From Planctomycetota bacterium (GTDB taxonomy: Bacteria; Planctomycetota; Planctomycetia; Pirellulales; UBA1268), in assembly GCA_014238855.1 (NCBI GenBank), contig JABAAH010000005.1, forward strand, positions 1 through 64,000: 64,000 nucleotides of DNA, given 5' to 3'. Below the pieces are notes generated by a model, which saw only the letters and a list, made by a program, of their open reading frames with translations, did no database searches and was not told the DNA's origin. Position 1 is the first letter of the stretch. Each line of letters opens with the position of its first letter. Below, in pieces: positions 1 to 11,202 of this stretch. The position numbers were made by a program, and so were the translations under genes.

Positions 1-25
1 AGAACGGGCAGATGTATCAAACCAA

Positions 26-1048
26 CTAAGGAAGTCTGCCTAACGAGTTCCCATCCATTCGATTGCCGAGGTAGTTGTACACCTCAAAATCAATCGTATC
101 CGATAGGAAGTGAACCCCTGCATCTGCTGTCGATGTTGCAAAAACACCCGGATGATAACTACTTGCACCACTATTCGTGGTACGAACAGAATTGTTTTTA
201 ATCATTGTTGGATCTTCATTAATCGTCGACGAATTTGGGCGAATCGCCGTTGTGACACCCAACTGCTCCTGCCTGTACATTCCTGCCCAGACAGCAATTT
301 CTGGTCGACGCTCGAGCAGCAAGAACGTGTTGGACAGCCCGTCTGTGATGTATTTAAACTCGCACGGGAAATTAAATGCCCAATTAAAAACACCGGGGGT
401 TGATTTCTCACTCGAAACATCATTGTTGTTTGCCCACCACCAGTTTCCATGTCGACTACAGAAACTGTTGGCTGATGCACAATCCGGCGGTCTTGAAGGA
501 AACCCAGATGGACCAAGGCACACGTCGTAGCACCGACCGCCGTGCCGCTTATTGTTATTGTTGTACGTTCCATCCAGCATCTGGCCAGAAAACGCAAATG
601 GATTCGACGGACAGAATTGGGCTGTGTAGATCGGGTCAGCCTGATTGACAGGAGCTAATGCAGTCCAATTCGATACGCTTTGACCAGATTGCTTGGTGCC
701 ACTCGTCTGGGCTACGGTGCCAAAATCCATTTTGTCAAACGTTGTGCTCATCTCAAGAAATGGCATGAGATGGACGACAAAGGTACTCCAACCATTATTA
801 GTACCACCCCCTTTTGCAATCTTCCGATTCGACGCAGTTGGAAGCGATTCATGAGCATCAGCATAGGTGTGCATTGCCAACGCATTCTGTTTCATTTTAT
901 TGCCACACGCCGACCGACGAGCAGCCTCACGAGCCTGCTGCACTGCGGGCAGTAATAGACCGACAAGAACGCCAATAATGGCGATCACAACCAGCAACTC
1001 GATCAGCGTAAAGCCAGACCGATGCCGGAAACCATTTGAAAGTTTCAT
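26..1048 (-). CDS. DUF1559 prepilin-like protein (first copy)
   Basis: 340 aa. The N-terminus has a short basic leader followed by [15 protein letters not shown], the type III (prepilin peptidase) signal with cleavage expected after the Gly and a hydrophobic pilin helix behind it. Next comes [19 protein letters not shown], typical of the DUF1559 family that is greatly expanded in planctomycetes. The C-terminus ends in [16 protein letters not shown], shared in form with the paralogue at 1785-2813. The start is backed by a GGGG stretch about 9 nt upstream. By family it is probably an exported pseudopilin-type surface protein with a beta-rich C-terminal domain; the substrate or partner is unknown. 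It is last in a minus-strand row DUF1559 - lipoprotein - DUF1559. Confidence 0.93.
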   Translation of the reverse strand: MKLSNGFRHRSGFTLIELLVVIAIIGVLVGLLLPAVQQAREAARRSACGNKMKQNALAMHTYADAHESLPTASNRKIAKGGGTNNGWSTFVVHLMPFLEMSTTFDKMDFGTVAQTSGTKQSGQSVSNWTALAPVNQADPIYTAQFCPSNPFAFSGQMLDGTYNNNNKRHGGRCYDVCLGPSGFPSRPPDCASANSFCSRHGNWWWANNNDVSSEKSTPGVFNWAFNFPCEFKYITDGLSNTFLLLERRPEIAVWAGMYRQEQLGVTTAIRPNSSTINEDPTMIKNNSVRTTNSGASSYHPGVFATSTADAGVHFLSDTIDFEVYNYLGNRMDGNSLGRLP

Positions 1049-1131
1049 AGAATTTCCCCGGTAAAGATAAAAAATAAGATCTGATTACAGGGCATCGTCC
1101 CCAACATAAGAATTGCCCCAGAACATATTAT

Positions 1132-1184
1132 GCCTGAATCAGGCCGGCGTGACATCCCGTAAACACATGATGCTGAGGCCTCAG
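1132..1184. repeat. Two short perfect dyads between lipoprotein and DUF1559 gene
   Basis: Two compact inverted repeats lie in the 169-nt gap: 1132-1144 (GCCTGA-A-TCAGGC) and 1173-1184 (CTGAGGCCTCAG, a perfect 12-bp palindrome). Neither is followed by a T-run on the minus strand, so they are not clear intrinsic terminators. They may be an operator or RNA-processing structure between genes of the same strand. Confidence 0.35.
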
Positions 1185-1217
1185 GGAGATGCTTGGGCCT
1201 GTCTTGAAGTTTCAGTG

Positions 1218-1697
1218 TCATTCACTTGAAAGCTGAATGCTGACGTCACCACCAGTTGGTGAAACCGTAATTGAGATATCCGATTCATCAGACAAAGAAT
1301 ATTTTTCCGGAATCAGGCTCTTTGCCGGGATCACTCGACCACGCTTTTCATCTTCTTCAATAAAACCATCGGTCGCACGGATTACAGCGTTGTACTTTCC
1401 AGGCTGGATAATCATTTCGAATCCGCCTGTCGACCGGTCGAAAGGGGACGCCCCTCCACCATTTACTCCGGTTTCTGAAACCAGATTTACATAAGCCTCA
1501 CCCTCACCCTCACAAATAAGCGGTGAACCGTCAAGCATAATCACACCAGTGATTTTCACTTTACCACTTGGCAACTTAGACCCACAGCCAGTCGTAGCCA
1601 TAACAACAAGAACGGCAGTCAACGCCAGAAGTAGTGCTGGCTGAACACGCGCTACGGACACCTTAGAAGTCTCTTTTTGATTCAACATTTTTTTCAT
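1218..1697 (-). CDS. Small secreted lipoprotein, carboxypeptidase-regulatory-like
   Basis: 159 aa. A basic N-terminus and hydrophobic stretch (about residues 20-38) lead to ATTGCGSK, a lipobox-like site with Cys as the probable lipidated residue; the -3 residue is Thr rather than the usual Leu. The remainder (VKITGVIMLDGSPL, later FEMIIQPGKYNAVIRA) looks like the beta-sandwich 'transthyretin/carboxypeptidase regulatory' type common in planctomycete lipoproteins. In planctomycetes such lipoproteins are often next to DUF1559 genes, and here it lies between two of them on the same strand. Its role is not known; a surface partner of the DUF1559 proteins is an inference from position only. Confidence 0.8.
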   Translation of the reverse strand: MKKMLNQKETSKVSVARVQPALLLALTAVLVVMATTGCGSKLPSGKVKITGVIMLDGSPLICEGEGEAYVNLVSETGVNGGGASPFDRSTGGFEMIIQPGKYNAVIRATDGFIEEDEKRGRVIPAKSLIPEKYSLSDESDISITVSPTGGDVSIQLSSE

Positions 1698-1784
1698 AGT
1701 CAGGTTTGAGAAGATTAAAAAAATTATTAAAATCGCTCCCTACCCATGGGCTGTCGGCAGAGGGTGATTTTCGTTCAAAAGAAA

Positions 1785-2813
1785 TTATGGCAACTTGCCT
1801 CTTGCATCACCATCGCCACGATTCCCCAGAAAATTGTAAACCTGGAAGTCAATCGTATCGCTCAGCCAGTGACCGGCTCCGTCAGCAGTCGCTACGCCGA
1901 ATACACCACCAGCGTGCATACTGCTCGCTCCACAGTTATTCGCTCGTTGTGGGTTAGTACCTGCAGAAGTTGTATCGTCTATAAATGAAGAATTTGGCCG
2001 AATTGATGTGGGTGTACCGACCTCAGCACCAAACATTGCAGAGCGTGTGTGTAACCCTGGCCGTCGTTCAATAAGCAACAGAGTATTCGAGGTGCCGTCA
2101 GTGATGTCCTTAAATTCGCACTTAAATTCAAAACTGAAATTAAACACTCCAGGCGTTGAAGTCACCTCCCTAACTGGACTTCCTATCGATGCCCACCAAT
2201 TGCTATTTGCACGGCACCATGCAGCAGTAGCTCCGTTTGGGCAATCCGGTGTCGCCGCAGGAAATCCCACTGGACCAAGCGACACGTCATAGCACCTGCC
2301 ACCTGAGCGTCGATTACTGTTAGTAGCCCGCCCACCAAAATATTTCCCATCGACCGTTCTCCCAGCAAATGAGTCTGGATCCGAGGGACAGAACTGCGCG
2401 GTATAAATTGGATTACCCTGAAAATTTGGTGCCAGCGCTACCCAGTTCGAAGGATTTCCAACGTTACCAGACAATTGATTTTCGCTGAGGTCTAACTGGT
2501 CATAAACTGTGCTCATTTCAATAAAAGGCATCAGCTCAACTGTAAAGGTTTTCCATACACCGTTTGGTGTGGAGCTCCCCTCATTTCTATAATTTGTTGC
2601 AGACGGCAACGACCTGCTGGCATCTGCATAGGAATGCATTGCCAACGCATTCTGTTTCATCTTGTTGCCACAGGCCGACCGACGAGCAGCCTCACGAGCC
2701 TGCTGGACCGCAGGCAACAAAAGGCCAACAAGGACGCCAATGATGGCGATCACTACTAGCAGTTCGATCAGCGTGAAGCCGGACCTTCTCCTCACAACAT
2801 TTGAATGTTTCAT
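1785..2813 (-). CDS. DUF1559 prepilin-like protein (second copy)
   Basis: 342 aa from the ATG at 2813; the open frame extends 8 codons further, but a strong GGAGGAG lies at 2818-2824 (minus strand), correctly placed only for this ATG. The mature start is [19 protein letters not shown], with a prepilin peptidase site and hydrophobic helix, then [24 protein letters not shown], nearly the same as in the copy at 26-1048. The C-terminus VYNFLGNRGDGDARGKLP also matches. The N-terminal coding DNA of the two genes is very similar while the centres differ, which fits duplication followed by divergence of the exposed part. Probably exported and assembled or anchored through the pilin-type helix. Confidence 0.93.
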   Translation of the reverse strand: MKHSNVVRRRSGFTLIELLVVIAIIGVLVGLLLPAVQQAREAARRSACGNKMKQNALAMHSYADASRSLPSATNYRNEGSSTPNGVWKTFTVELMPFIEMSTVYDQLDLSENQLSGNVGNPSNWVALAPNFQGNPIYTAQFCPSDPDSFAGRTVDGKYFGGRATNSNRRSGGRCYDVSLGPVGFPAATPDCPNGATAAWCRANSNWWASIGSPVREVTSTPGVFNFSFEFKCEFKDITDGTSNTLLLIERRPGLHTRSAMFGAEVGTPTSIRPNSSFIDDTTSAGTNPQRANNCGASSMHAGGVFGVATADGAGHWLSDTIDFQVYNFLGNRGDGDARGKLP

Positions 2814-2925
2814 AGCACTCCTCCAAATAAACCACAAAAAAATAGAAAACTTAATGATCTACGAAGAAGATAATTAAATCAATCGTGTAATCACAGGATT
2901 ATGCAAGAAAACCAAGACATAAACG

Positions 2926-4002
2926 TCACTCGCCAAGGCTGCTGTAGGCCTCACGAAGCAGCGTTTCTGTTTCATCCCAACCGATGCATGCATCAGTAAT
3001 CGACACACCGTGTGCAAGAGCTGACCGATCTTGATTGGGAGCCTGCTTGCCAGGATTCAGATTACTTTCCAACATTAGACCAACGATCGATGCATCGCCA
3101 GCGACGCGCTGTTTGAGAACATCTCGCCAGACAATCGACTGACGGCGGTGATCCTTTCCAGAATTTGCATGGCTGCAATCAATAATCACTCGTGGTGTTA
3201 ATCCTGCTTTTTCAAGTTGCGTTCTCGCATCACGAAGCATATCCGGGGAGTAGTTTGGACCTGCTCGCCCACCACGAAGCATCAAAACGCCCCATGGATT
3301 TCCAGCCGTCGATACCACACAGATGCCGCCACTATTATCGATACCTAAAAACGAATGTGATGACTTGGCTGCTTGCATCGCGTCGACAGCAGCTTGTAGT
3401 GAACCGTCTGTTGAGTTCTTAAAGCCAACCGGCATGGACAGACCACTGGCCATCTGACGATGCGTTGGTGACTCGGTAGTGCGAGCTCCAATAGCACCGA
3501 GGACTATTGTGTCAGCAATGTACTGTGGAGTAATTGGCTCCAGAAATTCTGTTGCCGTAAACAAGCCCATGTTTGCAATTTCAATTAAAAGCTCACGAGC
3601 CATACGCAGCCCCGTACCCACATCAAAAGAATCATCAAGGTGCGGATCGTTGATCAACCCTTTCCAGCCAACGGTAGTTCGTGGCTTCTCGAAATAGACA
3701 CGCATCACAACGAGGAGTCGATCTGAAACCTCCTGCGACAGTTTGACTAATTTCGAGGCGTATTCACGGGCACCGTCGAGATCATGAATTGAACAGGGGC
3801 CAACAACGACCAAAAGGCGTTCGTCCTTGCCAGCGAGTACTTTTTCTACCTGCTCTCGACCCGATACAACCGTTGCTGTCGTCGCATCCGTCAGCGGAAA
3901 ATTCGACACCAGCCGAGCAGGTGGCACAAGGGGATCAAGGCTCCGGATACGGACATCAGCCGTAGAAGAACGGCTCTCAGATATATTTGCGTTTTGTTCC
4001 AT
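2926..4002 (-). CDS. 3-deoxy-7-phosphoheptulonate synthase, class I (AroF/G/H type)
   Basis: 358 aa, the usual length of the class I enzyme. It condenses phosphoenolpyruvate and erythrose 4-phosphate, the first step of the shikimate pathway. Visible family motifs are VVGPCSIHD (about 85-93), KPRTTVGWKGLINDP, GARTTESPTHR, DCSHANSGK (about residue 275) and GVSITDACIGWDET near the C-terminus. Which aromatic amino acid inhibits it cannot be read from the sequence. The gene is divergent from pyrG with about 145 bp between their starts. No other shikimate gene is nearby, so it appears to be a lone transcription unit. Confidence 0.95.
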   Translation of the reverse strand: MEQNANISESRSSTADVRIRSLDPLVPPARLVSNFPLTDATTATVVSGREQVEKVLAGKDERLLVVVGPCSIHDLDGAREYASKLVKLSQEVSDRLLVVMRVYFEKPRTTVGWKGLINDPHLDDSFDVGTGLRMARELLIEIANMGLFTATEFLEPITPQYIADTIVLGAIGARTTESPTHRQMASGLSMPVGFKNSTDGSLQAAVDAMQAAKSSHSFLGIDNSGGICVVSTAGNPWGVLMLRGGRAGPNYSPDMLRDARTQLEKAGLTPRVIIDCSHANSGKDHRRQSIVWRDVLKQRVAGDASIVGLMLESNLNPGKQAPNQDRSALAHGVSITDACIGWDETETLLREAYSSLGE

Positions 4003-4035
4003 ACTTTAACTTTACACCACGTCTGCGAACACTAA

Positions 4036-5760
<1,725 letters not shown>

Positions 5761-5806
5761 CTGTTTTCAGTAGGCCCTCTTACTATACCTCTTCACTCAA
5801 ACAACT

Positions 5807-6112
5807 TTGGATGACTCTATGACTGAACCATCGGCTCCATCAAATAACAATGGTCCCATGAAAGCTCCACCGGCTACTTTTGAATTCCTTGCTCAAACAA
5901 TGTTCACGCAGGCCTTGATGGCATTTGGGAAAATTCCGAATCCAATCACAAAAGAAGCACTCAAAAACCTAGATACTGCTCGACATTTTATTGACATGCT
6001 TGAGATGCTTGAAAAGAAAACATCGGGGAATCTTGAAAATGATGAAAAGAAACTTCTTGAAGAAATTCTCCATCAACTTCGAATGACTTATATGGAAGAG
6101 CAGTCCGGTTGA
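5807..6112 (+). CDS. DUF1844 domain protein
   Basis: 101 aa, acidic and helical. The core FEFLAQTMFTQALMAFGKIPNP followed by LDTARHFIDMLEMLEKKTSGNL and EKKLLEEILHQLRMTYMEE is the DUF1844 pattern. No function is established for the family. There are two possible starts, 5807 (MDDSMTEPS) and 5819 (MTEPS); no clear ribosome-binding site decides. It sits between pyrG and folD on the same strand, an arrangement that could mean co-transcription with nucleotide/one-carbon genes. Confidence 0.88.
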   Translation: MDDSMTEPSAPSNNNGPMKAPPATFEFLAQTMFTQALMAFGKIPNPITKEALKNLDTARHFIDMLEMLEKKTSGNLENDEKKLLEEILHQLRMTYMEEQSG

Positions 6113-6230
6113 TCTCGATTGACCTTGACCGATCATTATCCTTATCAAAACAACTCCTCGTGAAATCATCTGCTTGCCCCAACAAGGTTTGCGTGATGCC
6201 TTTCATCATCCTACTGCCGGAGATACCTAG

Positions 6231-7127
6231 ATGACGGCGAAGCAGCTCAATGGCCGAGAACTTGCTCAGAAAATCCAGCAGAATCTTGTACCGCAGGTCG
6301 TGGAAATAACCCGAGAAATTGGTCGACCTCCTCGACTCGTGGTTGTCCTTGTCGGCAACGTCGCTGCCAGTGCGTCGTATGTAAAAAGTAAAGAAGCTGC
6401 AGCAAAACGCGTGGGCATTACGGCTGACATCTTTTCAATTCCGGAGTCAACAACAACCGCCGAACTTGTTGCAACGGTAAAAGCTATTGGCCGCGAGGAG
6501 CACGGACCAGTTGATGGGATTCTCGTTCAGCTACCACTTCCTGATCATGTGGATGCAAGAACTGTACTTGATGCAGTACCGCCTGATCGTGATGTTGATG
6601 GCTTTCATGCAGAGAACGCCGGGTTACTTTCGCAAGGACGCCCCCGCTTTATTCCTTGCACTGCTGCCGGTGTTCAAAAAATGATTCTCGATGCCGGAGT
6701 TGAGACTCGTGGCAAACATGTTGTCATTGTTGGACGTAGTGACATAGTAGGAAAACCATTGGCACTTCTTCTCGCCAGTCGTGGACCTGGTGGCGATGCA
6801 ACTGTGTCTCTGTGTCACAGTCATACCGCCAACTTGAAGGCGATAACACGCCAGGCTGATATTCTCGTAGCTGCTGTTGGTATCCCTCAACTGATCACTG
6901 CCGACATGGTAAAGCCCGGTGGAGTTGTGATCGATGTAGGAATCAATCGCATCCAAGACGGAGACAAAAGCCGGCTTGTCGGCGATGTTGACTACGACAC
7001 GGTCGTCGAGGCCGCAGCGGCGGTGTCCCCCGTGCCTGGAGGCGTTGGCCCTCTCACCGTTGCAATGCTTCTAGAAAACACTGTTCTTGCAGCAAAAGAG
7101 CGAAATAAAGCTCCGTCGGATGGCTAA
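6231..7127 (+). CDS. folD: Bifunctional methylenetetrahydrofolate dehydrogenase / cyclohydrolase
   Basis: 298 aa, standard length. It interconverts 5,10-methylene-, methenyl- and 10-formyl-tetrahydrofolate in the cytoplasm, feeding purine and formyl-Met synthesis. Visible signatures are SYVKSKEAAAKRVGI with the active-site Tyr/Lys, GILVQLPLPDH, the dinucleotide-binding VVIVGRSDIVGKP, and C-terminal SPVPGGVGPLTVAMLLENTV. The chain looks intact. It is third in the row pyrG - DUF1844 - folD, with about 120 bp before it, so it may have its own promoter. Confidence 0.97.
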   Translation: MTAKQLNGRELAQKIQQNLVPQVVEITREIGRPPRLVVVLVGNVAASASYVKSKEAAAKRVGITADIFSIPESTTTAELVATVKAIGREEHGPVDGILVQLPLPDHVDARTVLDAVPPDRDVDGFHAENAGLLSQGRPRFIPCTAAGVQKMILDAGVETRGKHVVIVGRSDIVGKPLALLLASRGPGGDATVSLCHSHTANLKAITRQADILVAAVGIPQLITADMVKPGGVVIDVGINRIQDGDKSRLVGDVDYDTVVEAAAAVSPVPGGVGPLTVAMLLENTVLAAKERNKAPSDG

Positions 7128-7409
7128 ATGAGCGCAGTTTTCGGCTTGTTTTACCTCGGTCTCACAGACTACTCTTCCCACCAATTGTGATCGTCTTTTA
7201 GCAAAGTTAATGCTTTGCGCAAAACGCGCACATTCCGTGATCATCACGAACCTATAGAACATCAAAAGGAGTTGATTCAACGAACTCATTCAGACGAATT
7301 AATTCCAGAGTGAAGTGATACCGTTTCATCAATTCCTGAAATGACTGGCGTGAACGACTCATTGTTTTGATCAACCTTATCCCCCTATCAAAAATACCAA
7401 GCATAGTTC
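7128..7409. other. 282-bp intergenic stretch before the ABC exporter
   Basis: No convincing gene. A 20-codon ATG frame begins directly after the folD stop but has no support. Two small dyads are visible: GCAAAG/CTTTGC at 7201-7218 and the near-palindrome CGTGATCATCACG at 7236-7248, about 160 bp upstream of the exporter start. The latter could be an operator; nothing further can be said. Confidence 0.4.
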
Positions 7410-9359
7410 ATGAACTATTTTCTTCGTGCTCTTCGTGATGCGTCAAAAAGCTGGCCACTGCTTGTCGCGGCATTTCTCTGTTCTGCTGGTGTAGCCGGGC
7501 TGTGGGGTGCCAATATCGCAGCACTTTTTCCAGTCATTGAAGTCACACTCAACGGAGAGTCTCTCCAGACATGGAATGAAAAAAGAATAGCGGACGCTCA
7601 AATAAAACTAGAAAATAATGGTCGAGAAATCCAGCAACTCCGTGATCGTTTAGCTGGTGGTGGCACATCAGAAGCAGAACAACAAAGCATACAAAACAAG
7701 ATCAATACGCTTACGCTTGAAGACAAAGGCGATAAGGCCCTCTTGGCCTCTGCGAGAGCACTGCAACCATGGATCAAAAACTACCTTCCAAATGATCCTT
7801 TCAAGACTGTACTTGTAGTCGTTGTCTTAATCGTCATAAGTACATTCCTAAAACACTGTCTTCTGCTCACCAGCACAATGCTTGTAAGCTTTGTCGCCAT
7901 GGGGATCTCGAGAGACCTTCGAGTTAGAATTTTCAACAAAGCCCTCGAACTCGATCGCGCACAGTTCATGAACCAAGGTTCTGCTGGCTTTATGGCTCAG
8001 GTAACGCACACAGCAGAAATGCTTTCAAGCGGGATTACAACTACTTTTGGTGGGGCAATTACTGAACCGCTCAAAATAATTGCCTGTCTCACTGGAGCTT
8101 TTTGTATTTCGTGGCAGTTAACACTCGCTTGCCTGACCTTAGCGCCGGTCGTTGGCTTCATGATGGTCTGGCTCAACCGTAAAATGAGAAGTGCGTCAAA
8201 AAATATTCTTTCACAGGCTATGGGTTTCCATCATGTCATGCTTGAGGCGCTGAATAATGTGCTTACTGTCCAGGCCTACACTATGGAGCCGTTTGAGCGA
8301 GAACGTTTTCGGGACAGTACAACACAAATGATGAAGATAGGGCTTCGTCATAACTTTTACCGCGCTCTTGCAAACCCAATTACTGAGGTGCTCGGTATTG
8401 GTATGGTGGCAACATCGATTGCCGTTGGAGCGTGGCTAGTCATCAATAAAGAGACTCAGATTTTTGGCGTGACAATGACCGAGCAGCCAATGACTGTCCC
8501 TGGGATCATGGTCTTTTTTGGCATGCTCATTGGCGCGTCAGACCCCGTCCGCAAACTGTCTGGAGTAATAACTGGGATAAATGTTGGCATTGTTGGAGCA
8601 CAAGCGCTCTACCCACTTCTTGATACACCATCAAAGCTGAAAGAAAAATCAAACCCATATTTTCTTCCATCACCGCATAGAGAGATTGCGTTACGAAACG
8701 TCTCTTTCTCTTACGATGGAATCGACACAGTTTTGAAAAACGTCGACGTAACTATAAATTTCGGTGAACGAGTTGCAATAGTTGGGCCCAACGGAGGTGG
8801 GAAAAGTACGCTGATTAACCTCATATGCAGATTCTATGACCCGACAGAAGGCACTGTTGAACTCGACAGCGTACCGCTCACTGCATTAGCAGTGAAGGAT
8901 TTACGGAGACGCATCGCAATGGTTACTCAGCAAACAGAACTTTTCAACGAGACGATCCTGTTCAACATTCGATATGGCCGATGGGATGCTACCGAAGAAG
9001 AAATAGAAGAAGCGGCAAGAAAAGCACGTGCTCACGACTTCATCACTGAATTTCCTGAAGGATACAAAACTAAAGTTGGGCCGAATGGCTTTCGTCTTTC
9101 CGGGGGTCAACGACAAAGAATCGCACTCGCCCGAGCCTTCCTTCGCAATGCTGAAATACTTGTTCTTGATGAAGCGACCAGCCAGATCGACGGAGCAAGT
9201 GAAGAGCTCATTCACGAGGCTCTCTCCCGTTATGTTGAAAATCGTACGGTGATTATGATCACGCACCGACCAAGCACTCTCGCACTTGCTGACTCAATTC
9301 TGGAAGTCGAGAACGGACAAGTAACCAAACGCCCTGCCTCAAGCTATCGAGCAGCATGA
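7410..9359 (+). CDS. ABC exporter, fused permease and ATPase (MsbA/multidrug type)
   Basis: 649 aa half-transporter expected to work as a homodimer in the inner membrane. The permease domain fills roughly residues 1-400. The ATPase has Walker A GPNGGGKST (459-467), signature LSGGQRQR (from 563), Walker B LVLDEA (D587, E588) and an ITHRPS switch His. Between the first and second membrane helices (about residues 45-125) is an extra hydrophilic segment with heptad character (KRIADAQIKLENNGREIQQLRDRL), probably a periplasmic coiled coil, absent from ordinary exporters of this class. The substrate cannot be predicted; lipid or drug export is typical of the family. The stop overlaps the start of the next gene by 4 bp (ATGA), so the two are coupled. 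Confidence 0.93.
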   Translation: MNYFLRALRDASKSWPLLVAAFLCSAGVAGLWGANIAALFPVIEVTLNGESLQTWNEKRIADAQIKLENNGREIQQLRDRLAGGGTSEAEQQSIQNKINTLTLEDKGDKALLASARALQPWIKNYLPNDPFKTVLVVVVLIVISTFLKHCLLLTSTMLVSFVAMGISRDLRVRIFNKALELDRAQFMNQGSAGFMAQVTHTAEMLSSGITTTFGGAITEPLKIIACLTGAFCISWQLTLACLTLAPVVGFMMVWLNRKMRSASKNILSQAMGFHHVMLEALNNVLTVQAYTMEPFERERFRDSTTQMMKIGLRHNFYRALANPITEVLGIGMVATSIAVGAWLVINKETQIFGVTMTEQPMTVPGIMVFFGMLIGASDPVRKLSGVITGINVGIVGAQALYPLLDTPSKLKEKSNPYFLPSPHREIALRNVSFSYDGIDTVLKNVDVTINFGERVAIVGPNGGGKSTLINLICRFYDPTEGTVELDSVPLTALAVKDLRRRIAMVTQQTELFNETILFNIRYGRWDATEEEIEEAARKARAHDFITEFPEGYKTKVGPNGFRLSGGQRQRIALARAFLRNAEILVLDEATSQIDGASEELIHEALSRYVENRTVIMITHRPSTLALADSILEVENGQVTKRPASSYRAA

Positions 9360-9613
9360 ATGCACATGCCCAACAATACCGTATCCCCTGCCCTTCAAGT
9401 CACATTATTTCGGTCCCGGCATCATTGCTCGATGAAGAACTGATTTGCCCTCAATGCAACGTGCGGTTTCTAGCCAAATTCAAAGACAGTCTTGAGCATG
9501 TTGAAGAACAGACTGAGCGTGCGGCCTACCAATGGCTTACAGTCGCGATCAGTACCGCTGTATTACTTATAACAGCCGGAATCATTGCCGTTGCATCGCA
9601 ACTGCTTCAATAA
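9356..9613 (+). CDS. Small zinc-ribbon membrane protein
   Basis: 85 aa, start overlapping the ABC exporter stop (ATGA). The N-terminal half has a zinc-ribbon look, IPCPSSHIISVPASLLDEELICPQCNVRF, with one CP/SH and one CPQC half-site, so metal ligands would be Cys, His and two Cys. The C-terminal half is one membrane helix (about 60-82). Short zinc-ribbon plus helix proteins are common in planctomycetes and their function is unknown. Translational coupling suggests it serves or regulates the exporter, which is inference only. Confidence 0.78.
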   Translation: MNAHAQQYRIPCPSSHIISVPASLLDEELICPQCNVRFLAKFKDSLEHVEEQTERAAYQWLTVAISTAVLLITAGIIAVASQLLQ

Positions 9614-9649
9614 GCAATCGTAGTCACACAGGTACGAGTCCAACGGCAA

Positions 9650-11134
9650 TTATTGATCCACACATTGAGCAAGTCGCTCTTGCCAAACCGCAACCGATCG
9701 TGGTTCATACGTTATTGGATCAAAACTATCTCGCACTACAGAACGCACGCTACGCAAATCTATTTTTCCATTTTCAGCAAGAATCTGTACTAGAAGATTC
9801 CCTATGGCTGTGGCCTCAACGGGACCAGCGATAACCGGCCGATTTGAAGCATCTGCAATCATCTGACAAAGCAACTTATTTTGAACACCTCCCCCAACAA
9901 TGTGTACTCTCCCGACACGTCGCCCAAGAAGCTCATCCAATTCCTGAAGGGTCCACGACACTTTTGCAGCGACACTTTCCAAGGCTGTTCGTATTACTGC
10001 ACCGGTTGATTCCGGGATTAGCTGCTTACTTTGCTTTGCAAGTTCGCGTATCGCCGCGGGCATATCATTTGGAGCCACAAGTGATGCATGGCTTGTGTCG
10101 ATGATCGTTTGAAGTGGTGCTGATTCTGCAGCCAAAGCAGTCAACTGATCCCAGTCCCAATTTTTTCCAGACCTTTGCCAACTGGCACGGCATTGTTGGA
10201 CGATCCAAAGACCACAAAGATTTTTGAGTAGCCTGGTTGTGCCTCCAACACCCCCCTCATTTGTGAAATTATGAGCAAGGCACTCGGGAGTCACTAAGGG
10301 TCGATCAAGTTCTGCACCAACAAGCGCCCACGTTCCAAGGCTGATATAACACCAATCTGGTCGCGATGAGGGTGGTTCAAGTGCTGGAACTGCAGCAACG
10401 GCGCTTGCTGTATCATGCGAACCCGGTAATACGACTCGCACATCTCGTAAACCTGTATCAGCGGCAATATCTGTTCGAAGACTGCCAATTTCATGTCCTG
10501 GCTCGGAGACCTGCTGAAACAAACTTGTAGGAATTCCAAATTGATCTAGAAGATCATTAGCCCATTGGCCTTTCCGAGAATCAAAACATTGAGTCGTTGA
10601 AGCAATCGTTCGCTCATTGGAACGCTGCCCTGAAAGGAGCCAGTGCATAAGATCAGGAATCATTAATAATCGATCTGCAGCTGCGAGGAGTTCTGGCTGA
10701 TCTCGCTTTATGGCAAGAAGTTGATAGAGCGTATTAATCTCTATAAACTGAAGCCCTGTGGCCTCAAACGTTTCTTCCCTAGAAACAGTTTTTGCCGCCT
10801 TTTCAATAAGACCTTTTGTGCGGGCGTCACGATGACACACAGGCTCTGTTAGAAGTGCATCGTTTTTGGTCACGAATGAAAAGTCAACACCCCACGTATC
10901 AACTCCGACACTTCGAATTGCATCATGATGCTGATTAGCAGCCACCCGGAGCCCGTCTAAGACACCACCCCAAAGACCAACAAAGTCCCAGACAAGTTGG
11001 CCACCAAAATTCACCGGTCCATTATTAAATCGATGAAGTTCTTTTAACTCAAGAAGCTTTCCATCGAAAGCACCTGAGACAATGCGACCTCCAGATGCTC
11101 CAAGATCAACCGCTAACGCAACAGTCCGTGACAT
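9650..11134 (-). CDS. rhaB: Rhamnulokinase (FGGY family)
   Basis: 494 aa, normal length. It phosphorylates L-rhamnulose to rhamnulose 1-phosphate. The N-terminus AVDLGASGGRIVSGAF is the FGGY phosphate-binding loop in its RhaB form. Further RhaB features are VDTWGVDFSF, HRDARTKGL, PGSHDTASAVAAVP, ISLGTWALVG and the second-domain HIVGGGVQNKLLCQMIADA. Rhamnose and fucose are common in algal polysaccharides that marine planctomycetes consume. No rhaA, rhaD or transporter gene is adjacent, so the rest of the pathway must be elsewhere. It is followed (minus-strand upstream) by cysH, with no obvious link. Confidence 0.95.
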   Translation of the reverse strand: MSRTVALAVDLGASGGRIVSGAFDGKLLELKELHRFNNGPVNFGGQLVWDFVGLWGGVLDGLRVAANQHHDAIRSVGVDTWGVDFSFVTKNDALLTEPVCHRDARTKGLIEKAAKTVSREETFEATGLQFIEINTLYQLLAIKRDQPELLAAADRLLMIPDLMHWLLSGQRSNERTIASTTQCFDSRKGQWANDLLDQFGIPTSLFQQVSEPGHEIGSLRTDIAADTGLRDVRVVLPGSHDTASAVAAVPALEPPSSRPDWCYISLGTWALVGAELDRPLVTPECLAHNFTNEGGVGGTTRLLKNLCGLWIVQQCRASWQRSGKNWDWDQLTALAAESAPLQTIIDTSHASLVAPNDMPAAIRELAKQSKQLIPESTGAVIRTALESVAAKVSWTLQELDELLGRRVGRVHIVGGGVQNKLLCQMIADASNRPVIAGPVEATAIGNLLVQILAENGKIDLRSVRSVVRDSFDPITYEPRSVAVWQERLAQCVDQ

Positions 11135-11202
11135 TTCGTTTTCTTCCCACCTTCAGAGGCCTAAAATTAGATTATTTTCTGAAAACAATGTTGCCCAGAA
11201 AT

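Noticed and set aside
7128-7190. 20-codon ATG frame directly after the folD stop
   Set aside because: No ribosome-binding site, no family resemblance and very short; stop-start adjacency alone is weak.
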